Below the pieces are notes generated by a model. The model searched no databases. It was not told the origin of the DNA and saw only the letters and a list, made by a program, of their open reading frames with translations. The translations under genes were made by a program, and so were the position numbers. From assembly GCF_900105945.1 (NCBI RefSeq), contig NZ_FNSO01000004.1, positions 3,038,001-3,102,000 on the forward strand: a stretch of DNA of 64,000 nucleotides, in the 5' to 3' direction. Origin of the DNA: Amycolatopsis tolypomycina (GTDB lineage: Bacteria; Actinomycetota; Actinomycetes; Mycobacteriales; Pseudonocardiaceae). Every line of letters starts with the position of its first letter. The first letter of the stretch is position 1. Below, one piece after another: positions 25,160 to 33,845 of the stretch.

Positions 25160-26797
25160 ATGAGCGCAACTCTCGTCGCGAAGGACCTGGCCGCGGGCCA
25201 CGGTGACCGCATCCTCTTCTCCGGCCTCGATCTCGTGGTGGCACCCGGCGACGTCGTCGGCCTGGTCGGCGTCAACGGCGCCGGCAAGTCCACCCTGCTG
25301 CGGACCCTCGCCGGCCTCGCGAAGCCGGACAGCGGCGAGGTCCGCCTGAACCCGCCGTCGGCGACGGTCGGGCACCTGCCGCAGGAGCCGGAGCGGCGGG
25401 AGGGCGAGTCGGTACGGGCCTTCCTGGCGCGGCGCACCGGCGTTTCGGCGGCGCAGGCCGAGCTCGATGCGGCGACCGCGGCGCTGACCGACGGCGCCGC
25501 GGGCGCGGACGACCTGTACGCGGCGGCCCTGGACCGCTGGCTCGCCCTCGGCGGCGCCGACCTCGACGACCGGGCCGCCGAAGTGGCCGCCGACCTGGGC
25601 TTGGCGGTGGACCTCGACCAGCCGATGACGTCGCTGTCGGGCGGCCAGGCGGCGCGGGCGGGGCTGGCGTCGCTGCTGCTGAGCCGCTACGACGTCTTCC
25701 TGCTCGACGAGCCGACGAACGACCTCGACCTGGACGGCCTGGCCCGCCTGGAGCGGTTCGTGTCGGGTCTCCGCGCGGCGACGGTGCTGGTGAGCCACGA
25801 CCGCGAGTTCCTGGCCCGCACGGTGGACCGCGTCGTCGAGCTGGACCTGGCCCAGCAGCAGGTGAACGTCTACGGCGGCGGTTACGAGTCCTACCTCGAG
25901 GAGCGCGAGGTCGCGCGCCGGCACGCGCGGGAGGAGTACGAGGAGTACGCCGACACGAAGGCCTCGCTGGAGGCGCGCGGGCGGATGCAGCGGGCGTGGA
26001 TGGAGAAGGGCGTGAAGAACGCCCGCCGGAAGCAGCCGGACAACGACAAGGCGGCCCGCAAGTTCCGCACGGAGGCGACGGAGAAGCAGGCGTCGAAGGC
26101 GCGGCAGACGGACCGCATGATCGAGCGGCTGGAGGTGGTCGAGGAGCCGCGCAAGGAGTGGGAGCTGCGGATGGAGATCGCCGCGGCCCCACGGGCGGGC
26201 GCGGTGGTGGCGACCCTGCGCGGCGCGGTGGTCCGCCGCGGCGAGTTCACGCTCGGGCCGGTCGACCTGCAGATCGACTGGGCGGACAAGGTCGCGATCA
26301 CGGGCGCGAACGGCTCCGGCAAGTCGACCCTCCTGGCGGCACTGCTGGGCCGGGCCCCGCTGTCGGAGGGCGCGGCCGCGCTGGGCCCGGGCGTCGTGGT
26401 CGGCGAGGTCGACCAGGCGCGCCGGTTGTTCCTGGACGACGTGCCGCTCGCCGTGGCGTTCGCGCGGGAGGTGCCGGAGTTCGCGGACGCGGAGGTCAGG
26501 ACCCTGCTGGCCAAGTTCGGCCTGAAGGCGGCCCACGTGCTTCGCTCGGCGGCGACGCTCTCGCCGGGGGAGCGGACGCGTGCTGCGCTGGCGTTGTTGC
26601 AGGCGCGTGGGGTGAATTTGCTTGTCTTGGATGAGCCGACCAACCATCTGGACCTGCCGGCTATCGAGCAGCTGGAGGCGGCGTTGGACAAGTATCCGGG
26701 GACGCTGCTGTTGGTGACCCATGATCGCCGGATGCTGGATGCCGTGCAGGTGACTCGGCGGTTGGTTGTTGAGGGCGGGAAGGTGAGTGAGCTGTGA
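25160..26797 (+). CDS. ABC-F family ATPase
   Basis: A 545-residue protein with two ATPase domains and no membrane segments. Domain 1 has Walker A GVNGAGKST (about residues 36-44), signature LSGGQAARAGLASLLLS and Walker B VFLLDEPTNDLDLDGL. Domain 2 has Walker A GANGSGKST (about 378), signature LSPGERTRAALALLQ and LLVLDEPTNHLDLP. A charged helical linker (about 240-345) joins them, matching the P-site tRNA interaction motif of ABC-F proteins. ABC-F proteins act on the ribosome; some give antibiotic resistance and others aid translation. Nothing here decides which. It is transcribed alone. Confidence 0.9.
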   Translation: MSATLVAKDLAAGHGDRILFSGLDLVVAPGDVVGLVGVNGAGKSTLLRTLAGLAKPDSGEVRLNPPSATVGHLPQEPERREGESVRAFLARRTGVSAAQAELDAATAALTDGAAGADDLYAAALDRWLALGGADLDDRAAEVAADLGLAVDLDQPMTSLSGGQAARAGLASLLLSRYDVFLLDEPTNDLDLDGLARLERFVSGLRAATVLVSHDREFLARTVDRVVELDLAQQQVNVYGGGYESYLEEREVARRHAREEYEEYADTKASLEARGRMQRAWMEKGVKNARRKQPDNDKAARKFRTEATEKQASKARQTDRMIERLEVVEEPRKEWELRMEIAAAPRAGAVVATLRGAVVRRGEFTLGPVDLQIDWADKVAITGANGSGKSTLLAALLGRAPLSEGAAALGPGVVVGEVDQARRLFLDDVPLAVAFAREVPEFADAEVRTLLAKFGLKAAHVLRSAATLSPGERTRAALALLQARGVNLLVLDEPTNHLDLPAIEQLEAALDKYPGTLLLVTHDRRMLDAVQVTRRLVVEGGKVSEL

Positions 26798-27491
26798 TCG
26801 CACGGCTCTCTGGTGCCTTGCTCGATTTGTGAGCAGTGCTCTCGAAATTGATCGCTGCTCCCTGCTCCCTGCTCCCTGCTCCCTGCTCCCTGCTCCCTGA
26901 TGTGCTGTGAGCGGTGCTCTCGCTTTGGAGCGCTGCGCTCGAGGCGGCGTGAGCGGTGCACTTTTCAGTGAGCGGCGCTCTCGGTGTGGCTTCGTGTTGC
27001 CTGGCGCGAGCAGTGCTCTTTGTTGTGAGGCATGCGCTGTCGGGTGAGAGCAGTGCTCTCTGATGAGAGCGACGCTCCAGGGCGGACCAGGGTGGCCGGG
27101 GCGGGGCGGTGCTCTCGGTGGCGCGCTCGATTCGATCGCCACGCGCGCCAGCGTGAGGGCGTGCTTCCGGTTGTGGATCATGAGAGCAGTGCTCTCTGTT
27201 GTGAATACCGTTATGAGCGAAGGGAGAGCGGTGCTCTCGGTTGTGAGCAGTGCCTGCTGTTACTCGCGAGCGGTGCTCTCGATTCAGTGACTCCTGCTCT
27301 GAAGCGAGAGCGGTGCTCTCGAAGTGGAGCGGTCGCCGCTGTTGGGGGGATGAGCGGTGTTCTCTACGTGAGCACTGCTCTCTAGGGTGAGCGGTGCTCG
27401 CGGACGTCTGCGGAGGATTTGTGAGCGGTGCTCTCGAATGTGAGCACCGCTCCGTCTGTGCGCGAGCAGTGATCTCCCGAGAGAGCACTGC
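26798..27491. repeat. Gene-free region packed with GAGAGC-NNT-GCTCTC hairpin repeats
   Basis: About 700 nt hold no convincing gene. They carry roughly fifteen or more copies of a short element with core GAGCRGTGCTCTC, many extended to the inverted repeat GAGAGC-(A/G)GT-GCTCTC (for example near 27050, 27180, 27228 and 27307). Spacing is irregular (about 20-60 nt) and copies occur on both strands. The region separates the 3' ends of the convergent ABC-F gene and sugar-transport operon. It looks like a cluster of REP-like elements and not a CRISPR array. Confidence 0.85.
26856..26897. repeat. Six-copy 7-bp tandem repeat (TGCTCCC)
   Basis: Six uninterrupted copies of TGCTCCC lie inside the hairpin-repeat region. 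A perfect heptamer tract outside a gene is a likely site of length variation between strains. Confidence 0.9.
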
Positions 27492-28331
27492 TCACCCTTT
27501 GGTCGCCCCGCCGGTCAGGCCCTTCACGAACTGCTTCTGCAACGCCAGATAAAAGATCAACACCGGCAGCGTCGCCAGGAACATCAGGGCGAACACGCTC
27601 CCGAAGTCCGCCTGGTACTGGCCGATCGAGCGATAGATGCCCGTCGTGATCGTTGTTCCCTGGCTGGGGCCCAAGATGATCAACGGGTCGATGAAGTCGT
27701 TCCAGATCCAGACGCCCAGGAAGATCAGGACCGACGCCGTGGCCGGGCGGAGCAATGGGAAGACCACTCGCCAGAAAGCCTGCATCCGGCTTGCTCCGTC
27801 GAGCAGGGCCGCTTCCTCCAGCTCCACCGGCACGCCCCGGATGAACCCCGTGAACACGAACACCCCGAACGGCACGTAATACCCCACGTTGAACAGGATC
27901 AGCCCCTGCAACGTCGCCATGAGGTGGGTGACGCGGAGGACGTCCGTGATCGGGATCAGGATCACCTGCGGAGGGATCATCAGCCCGGCCAGCAGGACCA
28001 GTGTCAGGACCTTCGTCCACCGCCGCGTCGAGCGGGCCAGGTAGTGGCCGAGCATGGCCGACAGGACCGTCAGTGCCAGGATCGACAGCACCGTCACCAC
28101 GATGCTGTTCGTCAAGCTCACCCAGAACAACCCGTCCGGGCGGGTCAGCACCGCCTGGATGTTCGCCAGCGTCGGCGGGGCCGGCAGCGACGCCGGTGAC
28201 GGGGCGATCCGCTCGCCCCGCTTGAACACGTTGGCCAGCACCAAATACAACGGCACGAAGAACACCGCGCCGGCCAGCAACGCGAACGTGGGCCGGACCA
28301 GCGAACGAGGACCGGAACGGGCCGTGCTCAC
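27492..28331 (-). CDS. Sugar ABC transporter permease (MalG-type)
   Basis: A 279-residue carbohydrate-uptake permease with six predicted helices and the conserved cytoplasmic EAA loop (EEAALLDGASRMQAFWRVVFPLL, about residues 165-187). It forms the channel with the MalF-type partner encoded just upstream. The GTG at 28331 overlaps the partner's stop by 4 nt. No ATPase gene is present in the operon. Actinobacterial sugar importers commonly share one MsiK-type ATPase encoded elsewhere, which I infer here. Confidence 0.88.
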   Translation of the reverse strand: MSTARSGPRSLVRPTFALLAGAVFFVPLYLVLANVFKRGERIAPSPASLPAPPTLANIQAVLTRPDGLFWVSLTNSIVVTVLSILALTVLSAMLGHYLARSTRRWTKVLTLVLLAGLMIPPQVILIPITDVLRVTHLMATLQGLILFNVGYYVPFGVFVFTGFIRGVPVELEEAALLDGASRMQAFWRVVFPLLRPATASVLIFLGVWIWNDFIDPLIILGPSQGTTITTGIYRSIGQYQADFGSVFALMFLATLPVLIFYLALQKQFVKGLTGGATKG

Positions 28332-29257
28332 AGGTCCACCTCCCGGCGGCGCAGGAAGTTCAACACCACCGACGTCACCACGGCCACGATCACCAGCATC
28401 ACCACGGCCATCGCCGACGCGTAACCGACGTGGTTGGAGTCGAACCCCGTCTGCAGCACGTTGAACGCGATCGTCGCCGTGGCGCCGGAACCGGGGCCGC
28501 CGTTGGTGATCACCTTCACGTAGTCGTACGTCTTGAACGCCGAGATCAACAGCACCACCGTGTTGATCGTCAGCGACGGCGCCAGCAGCGGCCACGTCAC
28601 CGCCCGGAACCGGCGCGCCGGGCCCGCGCCGTCGATCTCCGCCGCCTCCAGCAGCTCCGGTGGCACCCCCTGCAACCCCGCCAGGTACACCACCACGCAG
28701 AACCCCAGCATCTGCCAGCACACGATCGACGCCACCGAATACAGCGCCACGTCCGGATCGGACAGCCAGCCCGGCGGGTCCGAAACCCCGAGCGAACGCA
28801 GCAGAGTGTTCACCGGCCCGCGGTCGTCGAGCAACCGGGACCACACGATCGACACCACCACCGAACTGAGGATCACCGGCGTGAAGAACACGCTCCGCAA
28901 AGCGTTGTACAGCCAGCCCTTGCGGTCCAGCAGCAACGCCACCCCGAGACCCAGCACGTTCGGCACGACCACGACGATCACCGTCAGGATCGTCGTCACC
29001 TGCAGGGCCGTCAGGAACTGCGCGTCGGTGAACAGCAGGCGGTAATTGGCGAGGCCGACGAACTTCACCGGTGGCTTGAACGGGTTGTAGTTCGTCAGGC
29101 TGTAGCCGACACTGATCAGGATCGGCGCCATCACGAAGCACAGATACACGAGCACGCCCGGTGCGCCGAACGACGCGAAATGCGTCAGCCGCGGCAAGAA
29201 CGGCCGGCGGCGGGCGGCCGGGCGGGGCGGGGACGGCGGTGCGATGACGGCGGTCAA
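28328..29257 (-). CDS. Sugar ABC transporter permease (MalF-type)
   Basis: A permease of about 309 residues with the EAA loop [27 protein letters not shown] (given in part) near residues 195-220 and the typical N-terminal helix FGAPGVLVYLCFVMAPILIS. The start is uncertain. TTG at 29257 is used because no ATG or GTG lies near the expected N-terminus, and AAGGCGGG lies about 13 nt upstream. A CTG at 29266 overlapping the binding-protein stop is an alternative. It is the middle gene of an uptake operon downstream of an alpha-galactosidase. Confidence 0.85.
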   Translation of the reverse strand: MTAVIAPPSPPRPAARRRPFLPRLTHFASFGAPGVLVYLCFVMAPILISVGYSLTNYNPFKPPVKFVGLANYRLLFTDAQFLTALQVTTILTVIVVVVPNVLGLGVALLLDRKGWLYNALRSVFFTPVILSSVVVSIVWSRLLDDRGPVNTLLRSLGVSDPPGWLSDPDVALYSVASIVCWQMLGFCVVVYLAGLQGVPPELLEAAEIDGAGPARRFRAVTWPLLAPSLTINTVVLLISAFKTYDYVKVITNGGPGSGATATIAFNVLQTGFDSNHVGYASAMAVVMLVIVAVVTSVVLNFLRRREVDL

Positions 29258-29262
29258 GGACG

Positions 29263-30531
29263 TCAGCCCGCCTTCGCCCACTCGGTGTCCAGGAACGCGC
29301 ACGCCTCCGCGACCGACTTGCGGCCGGTGATGACGTCCTGGGCGGCCTGGTCCACCTTGTCCTTCATTCCCGGCAGCAACCCGTCGTCGGCGGTCTCCCA
29401 CCGGAACGCGTGCACCACCGCGTTCTGCCGCACGGCCTGCGCATACAGCTCGTAGCCCGCCTTGAAGGTCGCGCCGACGCCGGGCGGCGGCGTGTAGCCC
29501 TTGATCGCCGGGAACAGGCCGTCCGCCTTGACCGACGCGTCCAGCTGGTCCTTGTCGAGCTGGAAACCCAGTGCGAACTTCCGGGCCGCGTCGAGGTTCG
29601 CGGCCTTGGCGTTCACGATCATGCCGCCACCGGTGTACGCCGGGACGACGAGCCTGCCGTCCTCGGTGGGGAAGTTGAACACGCCCACCTCGAAGTCGTG
29701 CTTCTTCGAGTCGGCGTTGGCGGCGAACCAGTTGCCCATCGGGTACATCGCGCCCTGGCCGTCGAGGAACGCCTGCTCGGTCGCCGCGTAGTCGCGCGAC
29801 ACGCTCGTCTTGTCCACGTACCCCTTCGCCGCGAGGTCCGCGAGCTTCGAGAACGCGTGCTGGAACGCGGGATCGGCGAACTTCACCTTGTCCTGACGGC
29901 GTTGCGTCAGCCAGTCCGGCATCGTGGCGTAGACCTCGGTGCTCACCAGCCCGGACAGGATCATCGACGACGGGAAGCCGTCCTTGCCGCCGCCGATGGT
30001 GAACGGTGCGTAGCCCTTGTCCTTGAGGCGGGCGGCGTCGGCGAGCAGCTCGTCCCACGTCTTCGGCGGCGCCGCGATGCCCGCGTCGGCAAACATCCTC
30101 TTGTTGTAGTAGACCGGTGGGATCGTCTGGGTGTTGGCCGGCAGCTGGTAGAACCTGCCGTTCACCGGGTTGGCCTGCGGGAACTGGAAGTCCTTCAGTT
30201 CCTCGGGCGTCCACGCGTAGAGGTTGCCCGCTTCGGCGAAGCCGGCGGAGTCGACGGCGATCATCACATCCGGGAACTGGCCGGACTGCAGCAGCTGCTT
30301 CGCGTACGACGTCCGCCCGTCGGCGGTCGGCGCGACGAGCTTCTTCACCCTGACGCCCGGGTTCTTGTCCGTGACGCGCTTGATGGCGGCGTCCCAGTAG
30401 GCCGGCGTGAGGTTCGGGGTTTCGAACGTCAGGAAGGTGATCTCCGCGTCGGCGCCGCCGGTGTTCGAGCCGACCGAGCACGCGCTCACCGCCAGGAGCG
30501 CCGCCGCGCCCAGCGCCAGTGACCTTCTCAT
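29263..30531 (-). CDS. Sugar-binding lipoprotein (extracellular solute-binding protein family 1)
   Basis: A 422-residue cluster-B binding protein. It has a signal peptide with lipobox LLAVSAC (Cys about residue 17) and family features such as PPVYYNKRMFADAGIAAPPKTWDELL in the middle and GAMYPMGNWF. It should bind the sugar, probably an alpha-galactoside given its neighbour, for the MalF/MalG-type permeases. The ATG at 30531 follows GGGAGG; a start at 30546 would lengthen it by five residues. The 109-nt gap from the alpha-galactosidase gene is AT-rich for this genome (ATATGTGATGTATGACGCAT) and may hold a separate promoter and operator. Confidence 0.88.
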   Translation of the reverse strand: MRRSLALGAAALLAVSACSVGSNTGGADAEITFLTFETPNLTPAYWDAAIKRVTDKNPGVRVKKLVAPTADGRTSYAKQLLQSGQFPDVMIAVDSAGFAEAGNLYAWTPEELKDFQFPQANPVNGRFYQLPANTQTIPPVYYNKRMFADAGIAAPPKTWDELLADAARLKDKGYAPFTIGGGKDGFPSSMILSGLVSTEVYATMPDWLTQRRQDKVKFADPAFQHAFSKLADLAAKGYVDKTSVSRDYAATEQAFLDGQGAMYPMGNWFAANADSKKHDFEVGVFNFPTEDGRLVVPAYTGGGMIVNAKAANLDAARKFALGFQLDKDQLDASVKADGLFPAIKGYTPPPGVGATFKAGYELYAQAVRQNAVVHAFRWETADDGLLPGMKDKVDQAAQDVITGRKSVAEACAFLDTEWAKAG

Positions 30532-30640
30532 CGAGCCTCCCACCATATGTGATGTATGACGCATTTGATCTGACCTCTGGTGGGCTGTCAAGCGCCTTGG
30601 GGGAGCGAAACCGTCGATGAGCGGCCGATAGATCCGATCT

Positions 30641-32731
30641 CTACGGCGAAACTCGGTTCAGCCGGACGACGGTGCTCGCGAAGTCGCCGGTCGGGAGGCC
30701 GGTGGGCAGCCCGCGGGAGAGCAGGACGGCGCCGCTGTGGGTGGCGCCGGAATCCGGATCGAGGTACCGGTCAGCGGGACTGAGCCCCTGCAGCCGCAGC
30801 GGCCGCTCCGGCGCGTGGAAGTGCGCGGCCTGCCGGTAGGCGAACACGACCGCACGATCGCCGTGGACGTACTGGAAAGCCACGAGACCGTCGTCGACCG
30901 GCGGCCGGAGCCGGTACAGCGCGCCGTGCTGGACGACGGGCCGGATGTCCTTGTACAGCGCCACAAGCTCGCCGGCGAGCGCGAGATCGTCGTCGGGCCA
31001 GTGCACGATGTCGCCGCCGAGGCCGAGGACGCCGGCCATGGCGACGTGGAACCGGAACCGCAGCGGCACCGACCGCGCCGTCACGAAGTTCGGGGTGTCG
31101 GTGACCCACGCCGACATCGCGCGGGCCGGGTAGAGCTGGCCGTAGCCGTGCTGGATGCGCAGCCGGTCGAGCGCGTCGGTGTTGTCGGAGGTCCAGACCT
31201 GGTCGGTGCGGGCGAGGACGCCGAGGTCGATCCGGCCGCCGCCCCCGGCGCACGACTCGATCCGCAGGCCGGGATGATCCGCGCGCAGCCGGTCGAGCAG
31301 TGCGTACACCGCGCGCGTGTGCTCGACCCACAGCCGGTCCTGGTCGGCTTCGCCGGGCCAGCCCGCTTCGCTGAACGGCCGGTTCATGTCCCACTTGAGG
31401 AAGTCGATGCCGTGCGAGCCGACGAGCCGGTCCAGCCACTCGTGCGCCCACGCGGCGACGTCCGGGCGCGCGAAGTTGAGCACCAGCTGCCGCCGCAGTT
31501 CCGACCGCCGCCGGTGCGGGTGGTGCAGCACCCAGTCCGGGTGGGCGCGGTAGAGGTCGCTGTCGGGGTTGACCATCTCGGGCTCGACCCAGAGGCCGAA
31601 CCGCATGCCGAGCCCGTGCACGGCGTCGACCAGCGGCTTGAGCCCGTCGGGGAAGCGGGTGCGGTTGGCCTCCCAGTCGCCGAGCCCGGCGTGGTCTCCG
31701 GTGCGGGCGCCGAACCAGCCGTCGTCCATCACGAACAGCTCGACGCCGAGTGCCACCGCCCGCTCGGCGAGGGCGCGCTGGCCGGCCTCCGTGACGTCGA
31801 AACCCGTGGCCTCCCACGAGTTGTAGAGCACGGGCCGCAGTTCGCCCGGGTGCGGCAGGACGTGCGCGAGGACGTAGGCGTGCCACGCGCGGCTCGCCGC
31901 GCCGAACCCGCCGCACGCGTACAGCCCCGCGGACACCGGCGTGACCAGCGGACGCCCCGGTCCGACGCGGTGGACGACGCCGTCCTGGCCGAAGCCGCCG
32001 CTCACCGTCAGCCGTCCGGTCGACGAACGGGTGGTGGTCAGCCGCCACGAGCCGCTCCACGCCAGCGCGACGCCGTAGACCTCGCCGTGGCGCTCGGTCG
32101 CCGTGCCGTCGTCGACCATCACCCACGGGTTGGCGTGGTGGCCGGTGATCCCGCGGCGGCTGCCGAACACGGTTTCGCCGTGTGGCGCAAGAGAACGCAC
32201 CAGCTGCGTCTCCGCCGCCCACCGGCCGGTGACGTGGCTGAGCCGGTAGTCCTCGAAGACCGGCAGCGCCCAGGTGGCCGAGTCGGCCCGGACGACTTCG
32301 ACGTCGGTGTCGGCGGAAAGCGACGTCCAGCGTTCGACGACATCGCCGCGCAGCCGGTAGTGCAGGGTGATCCGCAGCGGGTAGTGCCGGTCCGCGAAGT
32401 TCAGCCGCAGGTGGCCTTCGGTGATCGAGTGGTCGGAGTACCGCCATTCGAGGGCTCGCGTCCCGTCGGCGAACCGGACCTGCAGCGCGGGGGTCCAGTA
32501 CCGGGTGCCGCCGTCGGCGGCGAGTTCGTCGAGGCCCTCGTTCGGGTCGTTGAACCCGTCCCACCGGGGAAGCGGTTCCCCGAGCAGCTCGACGACGTCG
32601 GCGTCGGCCAATGCCGGTCCCCAGTGGACGTGGGTCGGGACGTCGTCTTCGCCGAGCCGCAGCGCGTACGTGCTCGATTCCCCGGTGAGCACCCAGGTGC
32701 GGTGGTCCTCGAGGAAACTGATCCCGGCCAT
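30641..32731 (-). CDS. GH36 alpha-galactosidase
   Basis: A 696-residue enzyme. The GH36 nucleophile is Asp448 in FLKWDMNR and the acid/base is Asp516 in TSDNTDA. The N-terminal beta-supersandwich domain (about residues 1-300) and the VLYNSWEATGFDV motif that opens the barrel are present. It lacks a signal peptide, so it acts inside the cell on alpha-1,6-galactosides such as melibiose or raffinose. I chose the ATG at 32731; in-frame starts at 32740 and 32767 exist. It stands immediately upstream of the sugar ABC genes. Only 55 nt separate it from the stop of the formyltransferase gene, so read-through is possible. Confidence 0.92.
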   Translation of the reverse strand: MAGISFLEDHRTWVLTGESSTYALRLGEDDVPTHVHWGPALADADVVELLGEPLPRWDGFNDPNEGLDELAADGGTRYWTPALQVRFADGTRALEWRYSDHSITEGHLRLNFADRHYPLRITLHYRLRGDVVERWTSLSADTDVEVVRADSATWALPVFEDYRLSHVTGRWAAETQLVRSLAPHGETVFGSRRGITGHHANPWVMVDDGTATERHGEVYGVALAWSGSWRLTTTRSSTGRLTVSGGFGQDGVVHRVGPGRPLVTPVSAGLYACGGFGAASRAWHAYVLAHVLPHPGELRPVLYNSWEATGFDVTEAGQRALAERAVALGVELFVMDDGWFGARTGDHAGLGDWEANRTRFPDGLKPLVDAVHGLGMRFGLWVEPEMVNPDSDLYRAHPDWVLHHPHRRRSELRRQLVLNFARPDVAAWAHEWLDRLVGSHGIDFLKWDMNRPFSEAGWPGEADQDRLWVEHTRAVYALLDRLRADHPGLRIESCAGGGGRIDLGVLARTDQVWTSDNTDALDRLRIQHGYGQLYPARAMSAWVTDTPNFVTARSVPLRFRFHVAMAGVLGLGGDIVHWPDDDLALAGELVALYKDIRPVVQHGALYRLRPPVDDGLVAFQYVHGDRAVVFAYRQAAHFHAPERPLRLQGLSPADRYLDPDSGATHSGAVLLSRGLPTGLPTGDFASTVVRLNRVSP

Positions 32732-32786
32732 GCGGGACATCCTGCTCACCGGCGCGGCCGCCGCCAAGGGATGTCCCGCTCACCGG

Positions 32787-33731
32787 TCACGGCCGGTCGG
32801 TCAGGTACCCGCCCATCGTCTTGAAGTACTCGTGCGCGGGCAGATCGGTGCCGTCGGCGGTGCGGACGCGCTCGACGAGCAGGCCGGGGGACTGCCCGCG
32901 ACGGGCGTCCGGCCCGGCGACGATCACCACGCCGTCGCCTTCCCGGATGAAGATCCGGCCCGGCGTGCCGCCGTAGTGCCCCTCCGACACCGACGCCTTG
33001 AGGATCCGCAGCTCCTGGCCGCGGTGGTAGGCGAACGCGTTCGGGTACGGGTCGGACAGCGCGCGCACGAACCGCTCGATGTCCGCCGGCGGCAGGGTCC
33101 AGTCGATGAGGCTGTCCCGCTTGGCCCGCTTGTGGAAGAAGCTCGCCTTCGACCGGTCCTGCGGCACCGGGGTGTAGCCCGTCTCGATCAGTGAGATGGC
33201 TTCGGCGGTGATCGGCGCGATGAGGTCGACCGTGCGGTGGAAGAGGTCGGTCGTGGTGTCGGCCGGCCCGACCGGGATCGCGCGCTGCAGCACGATGTCA
33301 CCGGCGTCGAGCTCGCCGTCCATCATGTGGGCGGTGACGCCGACTTCCGGCTCGCCGTTGATCATGGCCCAGATGAGCGGCGAGAAGCCCGCGTACGCCG
33401 GCAGCAGCGAGTCGTGGATGTTCAGGGTGCCGTGCCGCGGCAGCTCGAAGATCTCCGGCGGCAGCCAGGTGCGCCAGTTGTTCGCGACGATCAGGTCGAG
33501 GTCGGCGGCCTTGAGCTCGGCCAGCAGCTCGGCGTCGTCCGGGCGGTTGCGCAGCAGCACCCGGATGCCGTGCTCCTCGGCGAGGTCGGCGACCGAGTCG
33601 GCCCAGATCCGCTCGTAGGCGTGGTCGCTCTTCGGGTGGGTGACCACGAGGGCGACCTCGTGGCCGGCGTCGATGAGCGCCTGGAGGGTCCGGTGCCCCC
33701 AGGTCTGGTAGCCGAACATCGCCACGCGCAT
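32787..33731 (-). CDS. Hydroxyornithine N5-formyltransferase (CchA-like)
   Basis: A 314-residue protein of the methionyl-tRNA formyltransferase fold. The catalytic set Asn104-x-His106 (LNIHDSLLP) and Asp142 (GELDAGDIV) is intact. A C-terminal FMT-like domain follows (about residues 205-300). In coelichelin and exochelin loci such enzymes formylate N5-hydroxyornithine with formyl-tetrahydrofolate. Its gene is divergent from the ornithine N5-hydroxylase across a shared iron box, which supports that role over a housekeeping Fmt. Confidence 0.88.
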   Translation of the reverse strand: MRVAMFGYQTWGHRTLQALIDAGHEVALVVTHPKSDHAYERIWADSVADLAEEHGIRVLLRNRPDDAELLAELKAADLDLIVANNWRTWLPPEIFELPRHGTLNIHDSLLPAYAGFSPLIWAMINGEPEVGVTAHMMDGELDAGDIVLQRAIPVGPADTTTDLFHRTVDLIAPITAEAISLIETGYTPVPQDRSKASFFHKRAKRDSLIDWTLPPADIERFVRALSDPYPNAFAYHRGQELRILKASVSEGHYGGTPGRIFIREGDGVVIVAGPDARRGQSPGLLVERVRTADGTDLPAHEYFKTMGGYLTDRP

Positions 33732-33778
33732 TCGAGAGTGCCTTCCTTGGTCGGGGGACGAACATCACCACGAACGTA

Positions 33779-33797
33779 CTAGGCGAGGCTCGCCTAA
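33779..33797. promoter_or_regulatory. IdeR/DmdR-type iron box (divergent formyltransferase/hydroxylase promoter)
   Basis: CTAGGCGAGGCTCGCCTAA is a near-perfect palindrome matching the actinobacterial iron box TTAGGTTAGGCTCACCTAA. A second half-site AGTTAGGTTAGGG follows directly. Iron-loaded IdeR/DmdR binding would shut both divergent genes. Confidence 0.82.
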
Positions 33798-33845
33798 GTT
33801 AGGTTAGGGTTCCCTGAACCGTACCGGAGCGCGCGAGGGAGCAAC

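Noticed and set aside
26798..27491. CRISPR array
   Set aside because: Repeats are short hairpins with variable bases, irregular spacing and both orientations. No constant-length spacers and no cas genes are present.
32787..33731. Housekeeping methionyl-tRNA formyltransferase
   Set aside because: No peptide deformylase or other translation gene is adjacent. It is divergent from the ornithine hydroxylase across an iron box.
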